NCBI GenBank assembly: GCA_013373595.1
Contig: JABXHO010000062.1
Coordinates: forward strand, 1 to 64,000
Length of the DNA stretch: 64,000 nucleotides
Reading direction: 5' to 3'
DNA from: Flavobacteriales bacterium
GTDB lineage: Bacteria > Bacteroidota > Bacteroidia > Flavobacteriales_D > Crocinitomicaceae
The translations under genes and the position numbers were made by a program. Below are positions 6,790-15,326 of this stretch, one piece after another (positions within the stretch are counted from its first letter, which is position 1; each line of letters begins with the position of its first letter). Under the pieces are notes generated by a model. It saw only the letters and a list, made by a program, of their open reading frames with translations, was not told the DNA's origin and did no database searches.

Positions 6790-7909
6790 GATTGTTTCGT
6801 TTGGTGATTACTTTAATTTGATTGTAGCCGAGGTCTTGAAAGTTTTGGAAGCTGTCTTTTTTAAAGAGGTTTTCCAGTTGCTTGGTATCGTTTGTATAGA
6901 AAACACTGCCTTTCTTATACAGGGTGAACTTCTCACTTTTGGTGACCTTCTTTGCGTAGGTTTTTAGAGAACGATCCATATCCGCGTAGTTCTCGGTTGT
7001 ATCTACTGACGTTTTTAAGAAGCGGAAATCAACGGTGTCGGTGATGGCGAAGTCACAGAATTTGAGTGGGTCTTCCTCTCCGACGTATGCATCTGAAACC
7101 AGAACTACTTTGTCGCTGTTGCGAGATGGATGAAAGTCTGGAATCAAATCCTTAAACTCTTCCTCAAAGGGTGAACATTCCATTGTAAATGTACATTGCT
7201 CAGCACCCAAAACCACTTTCGGCTGATTGAGGATCTCGTGGTTCACGGATGCGTCCAATTCCAGTACAAAAGCGAAGGAATACTGACGATCCGCACTATT
7301 TTGAAAGCGCTTAAAAAACTGAATGTAATAGGCATTATCCTCGGTTTCTCCTTTGTAGTTTTTGCGAATGCCTGTTTGCTGGCGATCTGCGAAAATCTTG
7401 TCGGGCTCGACCAGTTCACTTGATTGTTGACTCTGGTAAAAGGTATTTAGTCCAAACTTCGCAGAATATTTTTCCAAATGAAAGAACTGTTCGTTGGGTG
7501 TTTCCATTCGCCCAATTTCAAGAAACTCTGTTTCCTCCTTTTTTTCGTTGATTTGGTATTCATTGTTCGCGTGAAATAAGTAGTCAACTTCTCCTTGTTG
7601 ATTTCGTGCAATAAAAACAGGAGAAAGCGATTTGATCTTCCCGAATTCAAAGGTATTTCCTACTTCAAAACTATTCGGACCAATGAGTGTGGAAACATCA
7701 GCATTTTTCGAAGAAATAATACGGTTTTTCTCCATATTGAAACAATCACTATTTCGAAGCAACTGATAGCGAATTAAGCCTAAAAGTGCTGTTTGCTGCG
7801 GAAAATCATTGGATTTCACCAAGTAATTAGCCTTATCTCCAAAAGTCCGTTCACCACCAAAGAAGAAGTAGCTGTGAGGCGTGAGTTTTATCAAATATTT
7901 TTGGGTCAT
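6773..7909 (-). CDS. cmr3: Cmr3, RAMP subunit that binds the crRNA 5' tag
   Basis: Cmr3 joins Cas10 (Cmr2) and anchors the 8-nt tag of the crRNA. I place the start at the ATG of 7907-7909 (378 aa). It leaves one base after the cmr2 stop and begins MTQKYLIKLTPHSYFFFGGE, matching the LxxxDxxFFRDGRPF opening of the family. Extending to an ATG at 7996 would add 29 residues overlapping cmr2 with no recognisable content. QQTALLGLIRYQLLR (codons 40-54) and the C-terminal NYQ-like basic tail are as expected. It is part of the unbroken cmr operon. Confidence 0.88.
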   Translation of the reverse strand: MTQKYLIKLTPHSYFFFGGERTFGDKANYLVKSNDFPQQTALLGLIRYQLLRNSDCFNMEKNRIISSKNADVSTLIGPNSFEVGNTFEFGKIKSLSPVFIARNQQGEVDYLFHANNEYQINEKKEETEFLEIGRMETPNEQFFHLEKYSAKFGLNTFYQSQQSSELVEPDKIFADRQQTGIRKNYKGETEDNAYYIQFFKRFQNSADRQYSFAFVLELDASVNHEILNQPKVVLGAEQCTFTMECSPFEEEFKDLIPDFHPSRNSDKVVLVSDAYVGEEDPLKFCDFAITDTVDFRFLKTSVDTTENYADMDRSLKTYAKKVTKSEKFTLYKKGSVFYTNDTKQLENLFKKDSFQNFQDLGYNQIKVITKRNNHENKQ

Positions 7910-7910
7910 A

Positions 7911-9689
7911 TCAATTGTCTTTGTTGTGAATAAATGAGATGAATTTGAGCATCCCGCTGATCGTTTGCCAATTCTCGAGGTTATGGTTTTGCGCATCTTC
8001 TTGCTTCGAATCTAACTCGGAAGGAATCGGTGACTCGCTGTAAACAGCTTGAAATACGGCTTTTAAATGTCGAAGGAAAGGAATGAGTTGTTTGTTTTCT
8101 CCAGAACCTGTAGTATGGACAGATTCGTTGAAGTTCTCTTTGAAAAAATGATCCCATTTTGAATTTCGCAGCTCTTCATTTGAAACTCCGCCTGTTGTGC
8201 TTTTAGTGCTGCCGATTCCATAGAAGGTTCCGATATTTTTTTCCAGTGTGGGCATCAATGAATTGATGTAATTCGAATCGTTCACCACTGAATGACTGAG
8301 TTTTCGGAAAGCCTGGTATATTTTTCCCGTTGGATGTTTGCGAAGGTTCAAGGTGAATTGATCTCCGCTGTGTCCTCTGAATTCGAGGACGACTCTGTTC
8401 TTAAGCGGGGATTGTTTCGGTGTTTTCTTCGCGATGTCCGCCAATGCTTTATGACTGAGTTCTTTCGCTTCCGCCAACGGAAACTTGTAGTAAGAGATCG
8501 CGATTCCGTAGGACATGCTAACGGGTGTTTCTTCAATGATGGGACCGAATACAGGATCATGCGTGAAGTACTGGTCAAAAACCGCGTCGATAGCTTCGAT
8601 CAAGTCGAAAATGGTTTCTTGCTGGGTAAGTTTGCCCGCTTCATCAAACGTCGAGTAAGCCACAGAGGAGAAAAACAGCAAGTCATCACCACCAGCATAT
8701 ACGGCATGACCTCTTAATTTCAGAGGAAAGGAAATTTCACCTTCTTTGTCAGTACCTTTTTCGCGATTTCCTCCATTGATTAGAATGGTAGCGGCCCGAC
8801 TAAATTGCAAGGTGTTTTTTGAGAAACGATCCATGCGTTTTTCACCGTTTGCTAGTGGCTTCTTTCGGTCGCGCTCTGCTAATGTCTTAATGAAATTACC
8901 GAACCCGTCTCCATCTGCCTCTACAATTGCGTAGTGCTTCAAGTATTTGCGGTATCTGCTGTGTTTCGATCGCTCCAGTTCCGCGCGAACAGTTCTATAA
9001 AATTCGAGTTGTCCATCGACATTTTCGTCTTGCAAATACTTTTCCACTGCGGAAGCATAGAAAGACTCTTTCTTGGTTCTCAATTCTTCCGTAGCGATTT
9101 CTGCTGTGCTCGGAAAGTTCCGATACTGAAAAGCTTTTCTGTGTAAATAATTGTATTTGGAACCAGCTTTACCCTTTTCTGGTCGCATTTCCAGAAAATT
9201 CTGGAGGTAAGTTTCATTCCCGAGTGGGTTAATGCGATTGGTGAGTTCTGCCGTATCAATGAGTGGGGAAATGGAGTGAATAATTGAATCTTCCAATGTG
9301 TCTTCGTCGAGTTCTATTCCTGAAATCACATGCAGATTGAAGTAAGATTTGCAATACTCACGCACTTGGTTTTGATCGACTTTCAGATCGCGAGCCATTG
9401 CATCAGCGAGTTCCTGAACGACCGTATCGAAAACTCCATGGACATCAGGAGTTCCTTCAACGATGAATTGATCGTGAAACAGCCCAGTGACGGGGTAGTG
9501 ATCGTTACTTAAATCGTCCTCATCGAAATACGGCACAACGAACTGCTCAACGGGTAAGTTGAGTTCACGAAGCATGTTTTTCATAATGTATGAAAACAGA
9601 TAGCTCACTGCCCAGAATGCTTTGGTGCTTTTGGCTTGCAGAACTGTTGGGTAGATGGGACCGATTGATATGGCTGTGTATTTCATCAT
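7911..9689 (-). CDS. cmr2: Cas10/Cmr2, cyclase subunit without HD nuclease domain
   Basis: Cas10 detects target RNA binding and makes a nucleotide second messenger with its Palm domains. The 592-aa protein begins directly with ISIGPIYPTVLQAKSTKAFW, the start of the first Palm domain. The first Palm metal site is HYAIVEADGDGFG (D259/D261). The second carries an intact GGDD (333-336) in GHAVYAGGDDLLFF. The N-terminal HD nuclease found in many Cas10 proteins is absent and the length fits that absence, so collateral ssDNA cutting is unlikely and signalling is the likely output. The neighbouring DHH-CorA gene suggests that the messenger is SAM-AMP rather than cyclic oligoadenylate. That is an inference from known CorA-type III-B systems such as that of Bacteroides fragilis. 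Confidence 0.95.
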   Translation of the reverse strand: MMKYTAISIGPIYPTVLQAKSTKAFWAVSYLFSYIMKNMLRELNLPVEQFVVPYFDEDDLSNDHYPVTGLFHDQFIVEGTPDVHGVFDTVVQELADAMARDLKVDQNQVREYCKSYFNLHVISGIELDEDTLEDSIIHSISPLIDTAELTNRINPLGNETYLQNFLEMRPEKGKAGSKYNYLHRKAFQYRNFPSTAEIATEELRTKKESFYASAVEKYLQDENVDGQLEFYRTVRAELERSKHSRYRKYLKHYAIVEADGDGFGNFIKTLAERDRKKPLANGEKRMDRFSKNTLQFSRAATILINGGNREKGTDKEGEISFPLKLRGHAVYAGGDDLLFFSSVAYSTFDEAGKLTQQETIFDLIEAIDAVFDQYFTHDPVFGPIIEETPVSMSYGIAISYYKFPLAEAKELSHKALADIAKKTPKQSPLKNRVVLEFRGHSGDQFTLNLRKHPTGKIYQAFRKLSHSVVNDSNYINSLMPTLEKNIGTFYGIGSTKSTTGGVSNEELRNSKWDHFFKENFNESVHTTGSGENKQLIPFLRHLKAVFQAVYSESPIPSELDSKQEDAQNHNLENWQTISGMLKFISFIHNKDN

Positions 9690-10936
9690 GAAACTTGATT
9701 TATGGTTCTATCAATTGCTGATAATATTTGGTATTCAATTGTTCTTTCTTGATTTGGGATGTTTTTTCCGAGTCGACTGCTTAATTCGGGTAATCTACTG
9801 AAATAGAAGTTCCAGAAATCTTTCCATGAAAAACTGTCAGGAAGAGTTAATTGAAGGCCACTACTATTCCCCATCTCAATATCAAAACGAGCACCTAAGA
9901 AGTCAGAATCTATTGGTGTACATTTGATTCCAACTTTATATTTTCCATTCCCTAAGTTGAATGGTTTGAATAATACTGGGGACGTGAATCGGTCTATCTC
10001 AGAATTACTTTTCTTGACCTCACTTGAATAGGAGCGCCAAGATTCTTTTGAGCTTAAGCCGAACAGGTCTTTTATCAAGACTTTTGTTGGTTGATCATCG
10101 GAAAAAGCAAGTATATCTGAATTGTTGTGTTCTATTTTTTGCTTATTCAAATCACGAGGAAAGTAGTATTCTTTAATTGATTTCTTGTCCCATTGCTGAT
10201 TCAATTCAAGCATTGAGAAGTAGAAAATAGCAGGTTTTATGTAAAACTTTGAAACCCCACCTCTTCCTTTCCGATTAATACCGCTTCTGAGACTTTTGTA
10301 GAAAATATCTAGCGCCCCGAAAAGATCTAATTCCAAACTCCAATTTTCACTTGAAATGGAATTGTTGTTGGTCCAAGGAGCATTCCTGATCCGAGTTGTA
10401 TCCAACTCGAAAGTTACGTCGAAATGGGTACTCTGGAATTCATCTGTTTGCAATAAGAAAGAGCCGAATCCTTTTGATTGACGGGAACCGAAATTGTGCA
10501 ACCACAAGAACCCAGAGATGTGCTTACTTATAGCGTTCCGTAGCTTTTCATTTCGGGCGTAGAACTCTAGTGTTATTTCATGCTCAGCTTTACTGAGATA
10601 CTTTAGGGATTTTTTGTACTCGTCTCCCATATTTGCAAAGAATGTGGGGAGCTTGTCAACGTCACGTTTGATCTCGTCGCTCGTAACTTTTCCTGCATTT
10701 ATCTTCACTCGATAATTCAATGCTAAATGATCTTTACTGATAAACCAGCTTTCAAACCCGCTCTTTGGAACTTGTTTTTCATTGCGAACCTCAGTTAACT
10801 CTTCTTGTTCTATGATGAATCGATCCAATTTTGGTTTCAGTTCAGTGGCGCGCAAGGTTGCCCCATGCTGATCACCTTGAAAGTGGATCATTGGGGTGTG
10901 CTGTTTTAGTTGGAATGTTAGTTTGTATGTGTTCAT
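9686..10936 (-). CDS. cmr1: Cmr1, RAMP subunit of the type III-B effector
   Basis: Cmr1 sits at the 3' end of the crRNA and aids capture of the target RNA. The N terminus shows QHTPMIHFQGDQHGATLRATEL (split here as HTPMIHF and GATLRATELKPKLDRF, 13-42), the counterpart of the TPMFGG and LRPPSIKGALRFW regions of the family. FWLHNFGSRQSKGFGSF (about 147-163) is the glycine-rich GGLGSRxxxGFGS loop typical of Cmr1. The 416-aa length is usual. It overlaps the CorA fusion gene and cmr2 by 4 nt each, so it is translated within the same message. Confidence 0.87.
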   Translation of the reverse strand: MNTYKLTFQLKQHTPMIHFQGDQHGATLRATELKPKLDRFIIEQEELTEVRNEKQVPKSGFESWFISKDHLALNYRVKINAGKVTSDEIKRDVDKLPTFFANMGDEYKKSLKYLSKAEHEITLEFYARNEKLRNAISKHISGFLWLHNFGSRQSKGFGSFLLQTDEFQSTHFDVTFELDTTRIRNAPWTNNNSISSENWSLELDLFGALDIFYKSLRSGINRKGRGGVSKFYIKPAIFYFSMLELNQQWDKKSIKEYYFPRDLNKQKIEHNNSDILAFSDDQPTKVLIKDLFGLSSKESWRSYSSEVKKSNSEIDRFTSPVLFKPFNLGNGKYKVGIKCTPIDSDFLGARFDIEMGNSSGLQLTLPDSFSWKDFWNFYFSRLPELSSRLGKNIPNQERTIEYQILSAIDRTINQVS

Positions 10937-13434
10937 TTCTTGATCTTTTTGAATTTTTTTCTTCTAAGTATTAACTTCACTATCCAACGCACGAGTAGAA
11001 ATAGTAAGCCTGGCACTACAGCTGCAATGGCACTATAAACTAGAGGCATATTCGGCGTTTCTGTAATCTTCCACGCAAGTGGAGGAAACGTATTCATTCC
11101 TGCAATTCCTGCGATTAATGTTGGGATCAAAAATGCGGTTGCAATAATCGTTAAGCGATGTCCATCCTTTGCCAATTTCTCTTGTTCTTTGGCACTTCTG
11201 CGGCTATTTTCCATTTCCACAAAAGCATTGAGTTCCCGAATTTCCTCGTCCAAATTTTTCACCTCCTGAGGTAGGCGCATGCTCTTTTGAATCATGTCAT
11301 ACAATTCTATGCCCTGTTCTTGTGTAGTTACTTCCCTGAAATAGATGCGGTTCACAAAAAAGATGTACCGTCGATAAAGTTCAGTAATGCGATCACTCAG
11401 ACTATTCGTATGAGCCGTGTCATGATCCTTGTGGTATGTTAAAACTTTTTGCGCTAGAAGAGCCGTTTCATCGGAGAACTGAAGGATGGTTGCTCGTTGT
11501 AAGAGACACAACTCTACCATTTTATAATACATACTTTGTAAATGTCGAACCAAATAGTTGAAATTTCCTAAGTCCGAAAAATTCTTTGTAAGCATCACAA
11601 AACTGTACCTCGACACTCCGTACAATGTGCCGTATTCTATAAAACGGGAGTAAGTCTTTGCTTCTAATTGAGTGTGGCGAATGAAACGGTTGGTTTGCAT
11701 CACTCCAGTATCAACGAAAACGTAATTTTGCCAAAAATCAGCTGTTTCGAAAGCGTAAAATGGTTGGTCGGTTTTGCGGTCATTACTGTAATCACGTTTA
11801 ATTACTTTCAACTCATTCACAGTTTTGGTGTGTCCAAACCAGGAAATAACGTGCATTCGATCATCTAAAACGTGTGAAATGGTTATTGAATCTTTGGACG
11901 ACTTTTGATCGGCAATGAAATCCTTGGGAAATAAGTTCTTGATGAAGCTTGGAAGAATGAACGGGTTCTTTTGGTAGTTTTCTTTCTCCCTGTATGAGGA
12001 AAAATCATCACATAAGATCCTGTTGTCAATATTGAGCCAAATAGCATCGGGTATTTCACCAAGTTTTGTGCCCTTTAAAATATCGTGTTCGTTATCTTCC
12101 CCAGATTGATCGGGAACTCCTGAATAGATCGAAACGGGTTTCAGATCAAAAAATGGCACCGCTACACGACGTCCATACATGTTAATATTGAGAATATCTT
12201 CAGGGTTGCTGTATTCATGATTGCGCAAGTGAAAAGACAATACCGCCGTTCCCATTTTGTATACGTTCAGAATAATGGTGTCGATGGCTAGGGAGTATTC
12301 GATTTGCTTACCGTCATTTCCCTCTTTTTTTAGTCGAACATTGTACGTGGAGTCAGTATTGATTTTGTACTCAAAATGTCGCATAAACTGACTGACGGAT
12401 TCATTGGCAACCAACGATTCTTCTTTTTCGTACAACATTTCGCGAACGTGCTCATAGAAGTAATTGTATTCATTGAAACGATCAAGTCCTTCTAAATTAA
12501 ACTTGCTCGATTCCCACTTACCTGAACATAGAGAATTAAAATGACTCAAGTCAAAAAACGACTCATCATCATTTACTCGCCATTTAAACGGAAACAGGAA
12601 GATGTGGTGACTGTAGATTTCCTCTTTGAGAGTTGTCTCTTTTTCTTCCTCCTGAGATTTCTCTTCTGTAAGCAATTCAATAATTTCATCTCTTGCAGAT
12701 AGAATTTCTTCCTCAGACCATTGTCCGTTAATTAATCCAATATATCCACTCGTTCCGCCTCCCAGATATACACGTTCACTCTCCAATTCTTCTTGAAACA
12801 GGTTTGCCACCTTGTCACGATTCTTTCCGAAGTATGTAAGCTCATTTTCCGTGTAAATAATGTGTTGTTTTGAATGACCAAAAAGGCGATCTGTAATTGG
12901 ACTAAACTTATCATTGAAGGCCCGGATCAATTTTAAACCACCGTAGGATGTGCAATTCTCACGAATGGCTTTTTCGGCTAATTTCTCATCTTGTTCGCTT
13001 ACTCCCTGAGCTTTTCTGTCAAGTCGTCGAATTTTCTCAATTTCCTCCTTGGAAGCACCTAGTTTCTGCATAGCGGGGATGTAGCCAGTATCGTTGGCGG
13101 CAATTAACTGTCGTCTCCATGTGAATGATTCTGGAATTTCCAATAAATCAATGAGCTGTTCTAACGCAGAATTTCTACCTTCTAGTTCGCCGTGATGATC
13201 TATATCTATAGAGTTTTGGGGTCGAGAATCTTTGTCTTGAAGTTCGATCCCTACGAAGATTTTATTTCTGTCTTCAGGGAATTCATAAAGATCCTGATAA
13301 GCTTCCCAACTTGCATTTCCCCATGTCAAGTTTCTGTCTTCAAACGAGAGCTTTCTACGTTTCAAGATGCGTTTGATTTCCGTCATTTCGAGATCGGAAC
13401 CTCCCAGTAAAAATATGTAGTTGTTTTTACCCAT
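10933..13434 (-). CDS. DHH phosphodiesterase-CorA fusion, predicted SAM-AMP-gated membrane effector
   Basis: First gene of the effector operon, 833 aa. The N-terminal part (about 1-260) has the DHH phosphodiesterase signature IDIDHHG (D79-H80-H81), a further acidic motif AANDTG (D115) and a glycine-rich YLGGGTSGYIG that fits a DHHA1-type end. The middle (about 270-750) is soluble and ends in a long helical region. The last 75 residues hold two membrane segments with the CorA GMN motif (779-781) between them and a basic tail RRKKFKKIKK. In published type III-B CorA systems a CorA channel and a separate DHH enzyme (NrN) respond to and degrade SAM-AMP made by Cas10. Here effector and putative off-switch are one polypeptide. 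The function is inferred; the domain order is seen directly. Confidence 0.85.
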   Translation of the reverse strand: MGKNNYIFLLGGSDLEMTEIKRILKRRKLSFEDRNLTWGNASWEAYQDLYEFPEDRNKIFVGIELQDKDSRPQNSIDIDHHGELEGRNSALEQLIDLLEIPESFTWRRQLIAANDTGYIPAMQKLGASKEEIEKIRRLDRKAQGVSEQDEKLAEKAIRENCTSYGGLKLIRAFNDKFSPITDRLFGHSKQHIIYTENELTYFGKNRDKVANLFQEELESERVYLGGGTSGYIGLINGQWSEEEILSARDEIIELLTEEKSQEEEKETTLKEEIYSHHIFLFPFKWRVNDDESFFDLSHFNSLCSGKWESSKFNLEGLDRFNEYNYFYEHVREMLYEKEESLVANESVSQFMRHFEYKINTDSTYNVRLKKEGNDGKQIEYSLAIDTIILNVYKMGTAVLSFHLRNHEYSNPEDILNINMYGRRVAVPFFDLKPVSIYSGVPDQSGEDNEHDILKGTKLGEIPDAIWLNIDNRILCDDFSSYREKENYQKNPFILPSFIKNLFPKDFIADQKSSKDSITISHVLDDRMHVISWFGHTKTVNELKVIKRDYSNDRKTDQPFYAFETADFWQNYVFVDTGVMQTNRFIRHTQLEAKTYSRFIEYGTLYGVSRYSFVMLTKNFSDLGNFNYLVRHLQSMYYKMVELCLLQRATILQFSDETALLAQKVLTYHKDHDTAHTNSLSDRITELYRRYIFFVNRIYFREVTTQEQGIELYDMIQKSMRLPQEVKNLDEEIRELNAFVEMENSRRSAKEQEKLAKDGHRLTIIATAFLIPTLIAGIAGMNTFPPLAWKITETPNMPLVYSAIAAVVPGLLFLLVRWIVKLILRRKKFKKIKK

Positions 13435-13482
13435 TGATAGTGGTTTGCTCGGCTGAAATAACTTCAGCCTTTGGCATGGATA

Positions 13483-13527
13483 AAATTAGAGCGAAGTGGA
13501 GCTGTTGTCAACTGTGAAAATTCACAG
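13483..13527 (-). promoter_or_regulatory. Promoter and palindromic operator of the cmr operon
   Basis: On the minus strand: CTGTGAATTTTCACAG (13512-13527) directly followed by TTGACA (13506-13511), 17 bp, and TAATTT (13483-13488). It predicts a start near 13476 and a 5' leader of about 42 nt before the corA fusion gene. It is the twin of the element at 2574-2618. The intergenic region is divergent (HNH gene at 13665 on the plus strand), so the palindrome could also affect that gene. Confidence 0.6.
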
Positions 13528-13664
13528 GTGGTAATACTGGATTGGCAAAAACAGGATCATCAAGAACATGTTTCTAGATTATTTTTTTTTAAATTCAACT
13601 TGCCCACTACGGAGTAAGTACTTTTTATCACTAATCATAACGTGTCTCTCACAAATCAACCCCC

Positions 13665-15212
13665 ATGAGTTTTCAAAAATCCATTAAAGAAAAAGCGATG
13701 CTTGCCTCAGCTAGACATTGTTGCGTATGTAATAGATATAAAGGAGTGAAAATGGAGGTTCATCACATTCAACAATTAGCTGATGGTGGATCGAACACTT
13801 TTGAGAATGCAATTCCTTTATGTTTTGACTGTCACTCAGATGCTGGACATTATAATGACAAGCACTCAAAAGGAACGAAATTCTCCCCTTCTGAATTGAA
13901 GAAAGCACGCAGCCAATGGTACGAAAAGGTAGCAAAAGACTCTATACCAGTAAAATTGGCAATATCCGACCATGTTCAAACAAGTTATTTCGTTCTACAC
14001 AGCTTCAGTATTCTTGAAGATATTCTTGAGGGTGATTATTCTTCGATGAAGCATTATCGGAAAAACACATATTTGAAACGCAACAAGATGATGGATTATT
14101 GGCAATCTTTGATGTTGGCCAATCGCAAAAACGGTAGGTGGTTAGGAGAGCAAGTAACTTCAGTAAAAAGAAGCTATTACGATTCCATTGAAGAATATCA
14201 AGCAACCCATGAAGATTTCAACATTATTGATAAATCTGAAGGTGATTACCCATATTTTGATGCACAACGAAAGATTACTTGGGATAATTTATTCACTGGA
14301 TATGAAAACAATGAATTCATGAAGTTACTTCGTTATTCAGGATTAGAGGCTCATGAATTATTCACAGGGCTTTTATACAAAAATAATGGAGGTTGTGGAG
14401 AATATATCCCCCAAAAAGGATACACCGAATATATGGAGATCGCTCCCATAAGTTTTGTCTTTTTAGGGATTACGAATGCTTCAAAAGAGGCGATCAGGCT
14501 TGATAAACTTGCTTCAGAAGAAGAACTTATCGAGTTACCAAATTTCGCTGTTTCACCTAACGAAATGATTCTAGTACCAATTGGAGCTGGGATAAATCTA
14601 AACCCCAAATTAGAGGAGAAGGATTCGCTTATATATCACAACTATGATGCTAGAATAGACTACGCAAAGGTGATCGGAGATTCAGGTGGAAAGATGAAGA
14701 ATGTCATGTTTTTCAAGGATATGCTGAAACCTCAACATGTCATTTACAATGACAATGACACAGAATACGAGGTTCAGATTCATGAATTTGATCACGAGAA
14801 CATGTACACCTTGACCAACAATTGGGGAATAGGATCGTGTCCACATCTGTTCTATGTAAAGGAAAATGGTAAACAAGAATACTCGCGAGAACTGCTTCGA
14901 CAGGCTTCAAATGAGCTTGGTTCAGATTCATTTGTAATACCAGAAGGAATCTACCTAATAATAATTCGTGAGCTCGAAGACGAAGTAACGTATCTCGATA
15001 AAATTCTCATAAACAACGAACTTTGCTTTTCTGATATCGTTATGAATAAAGGAGACTCTTTAGAAATAAATGTTCAACCATTTGACACCGTAGAATTGCA
15101 CGGAAGTTATGTCCCAGACTATAAAAACGAATCAGGATTTAATAACATGTGGCTGAGAAATGAATTGGTGAAAAATTCGAACTTTAACTATAATTCGAAT
15201 ATTCCTAAGTAA
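13665..15212 (+). CDS. HNH endonuclease-domain protein of unknown role, defence-island neighbour
   Basis: A 515-aa protein. Residues 18-60 form a zinc-stabilised HNH nuclease: HCCVCNRYKG (C19, C22), EVHHIQQLADGGSN (H33-H34), then NAIPLCFDCHSDAGH (C53, C56, H57). The remaining 430 residues are not recognised. They contain no membrane segment, and the C-terminal third looks beta-rich. An HNH domain followed by a long recognition or sensor part suits a restriction-like or phage-triggered nuclease. It is transcribed away from the cmr operon, ends about 115 bp before the large helicase, and may be the first gene of that plus-strand unit. The ATG at 13665 is the first in frame and puts the HNH domain at the usual distance from the N terminus. 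Confidence 0.75.
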   Translation: MSFQKSIKEKAMLASARHCCVCNRYKGVKMEVHHIQQLADGGSNTFENAIPLCFDCHSDAGHYNDKHSKGTKFSPSELKKARSQWYEKVAKDSIPVKLAISDHVQTSYFVLHSFSILEDILEGDYSSMKHYRKNTYLKRNKMMDYWQSLMLANRKNGRWLGEQVTSVKRSYYDSIEEYQATHEDFNIIDKSEGDYPYFDAQRKITWDNLFTGYENNEFMKLLRYSGLEAHELFTGLLYKNNGGCGEYIPQKGYTEYMEIAPISFVFLGITNASKEAIRLDKLASEEELIELPNFAVSPNEMILVPIGAGINLNPKLEEKDSLIYHNYDARIDYAKVIGDSGGKMKNVMFFKDMLKPQHVIYNDNDTEYEVQIHEFDHENMYTLTNNWGIGSCPHLFYVKENGKQEYSRELLRQASNELGSDSFVIPEGIYLIIIRELEDEVTYLDKILINNELCFSDIVMNKGDSLEINVQPFDTVELHGSYVPDYKNESGFNNMWLRNELVKNSNFNYNSNIPK

Positions 15213-15326
15213 ATCAATTTATAGGAAATTATCGATGTCCTTATTCACATTAAAGATTTATCTTTATTGGATCAACCGCTACTAAGAATCGCAGAAAAAC
15301 TGGTAACGTGTTTTAACTTTAGTTTA

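Noticed and set aside
6773-7996. An N-terminally extended Cmr3 starting at 7996.
   Set aside because: The extra 29 codons lie in the 3' end of cmr2 in another frame and contain no family sequence; the ATG at 7909 starts the conserved domain.
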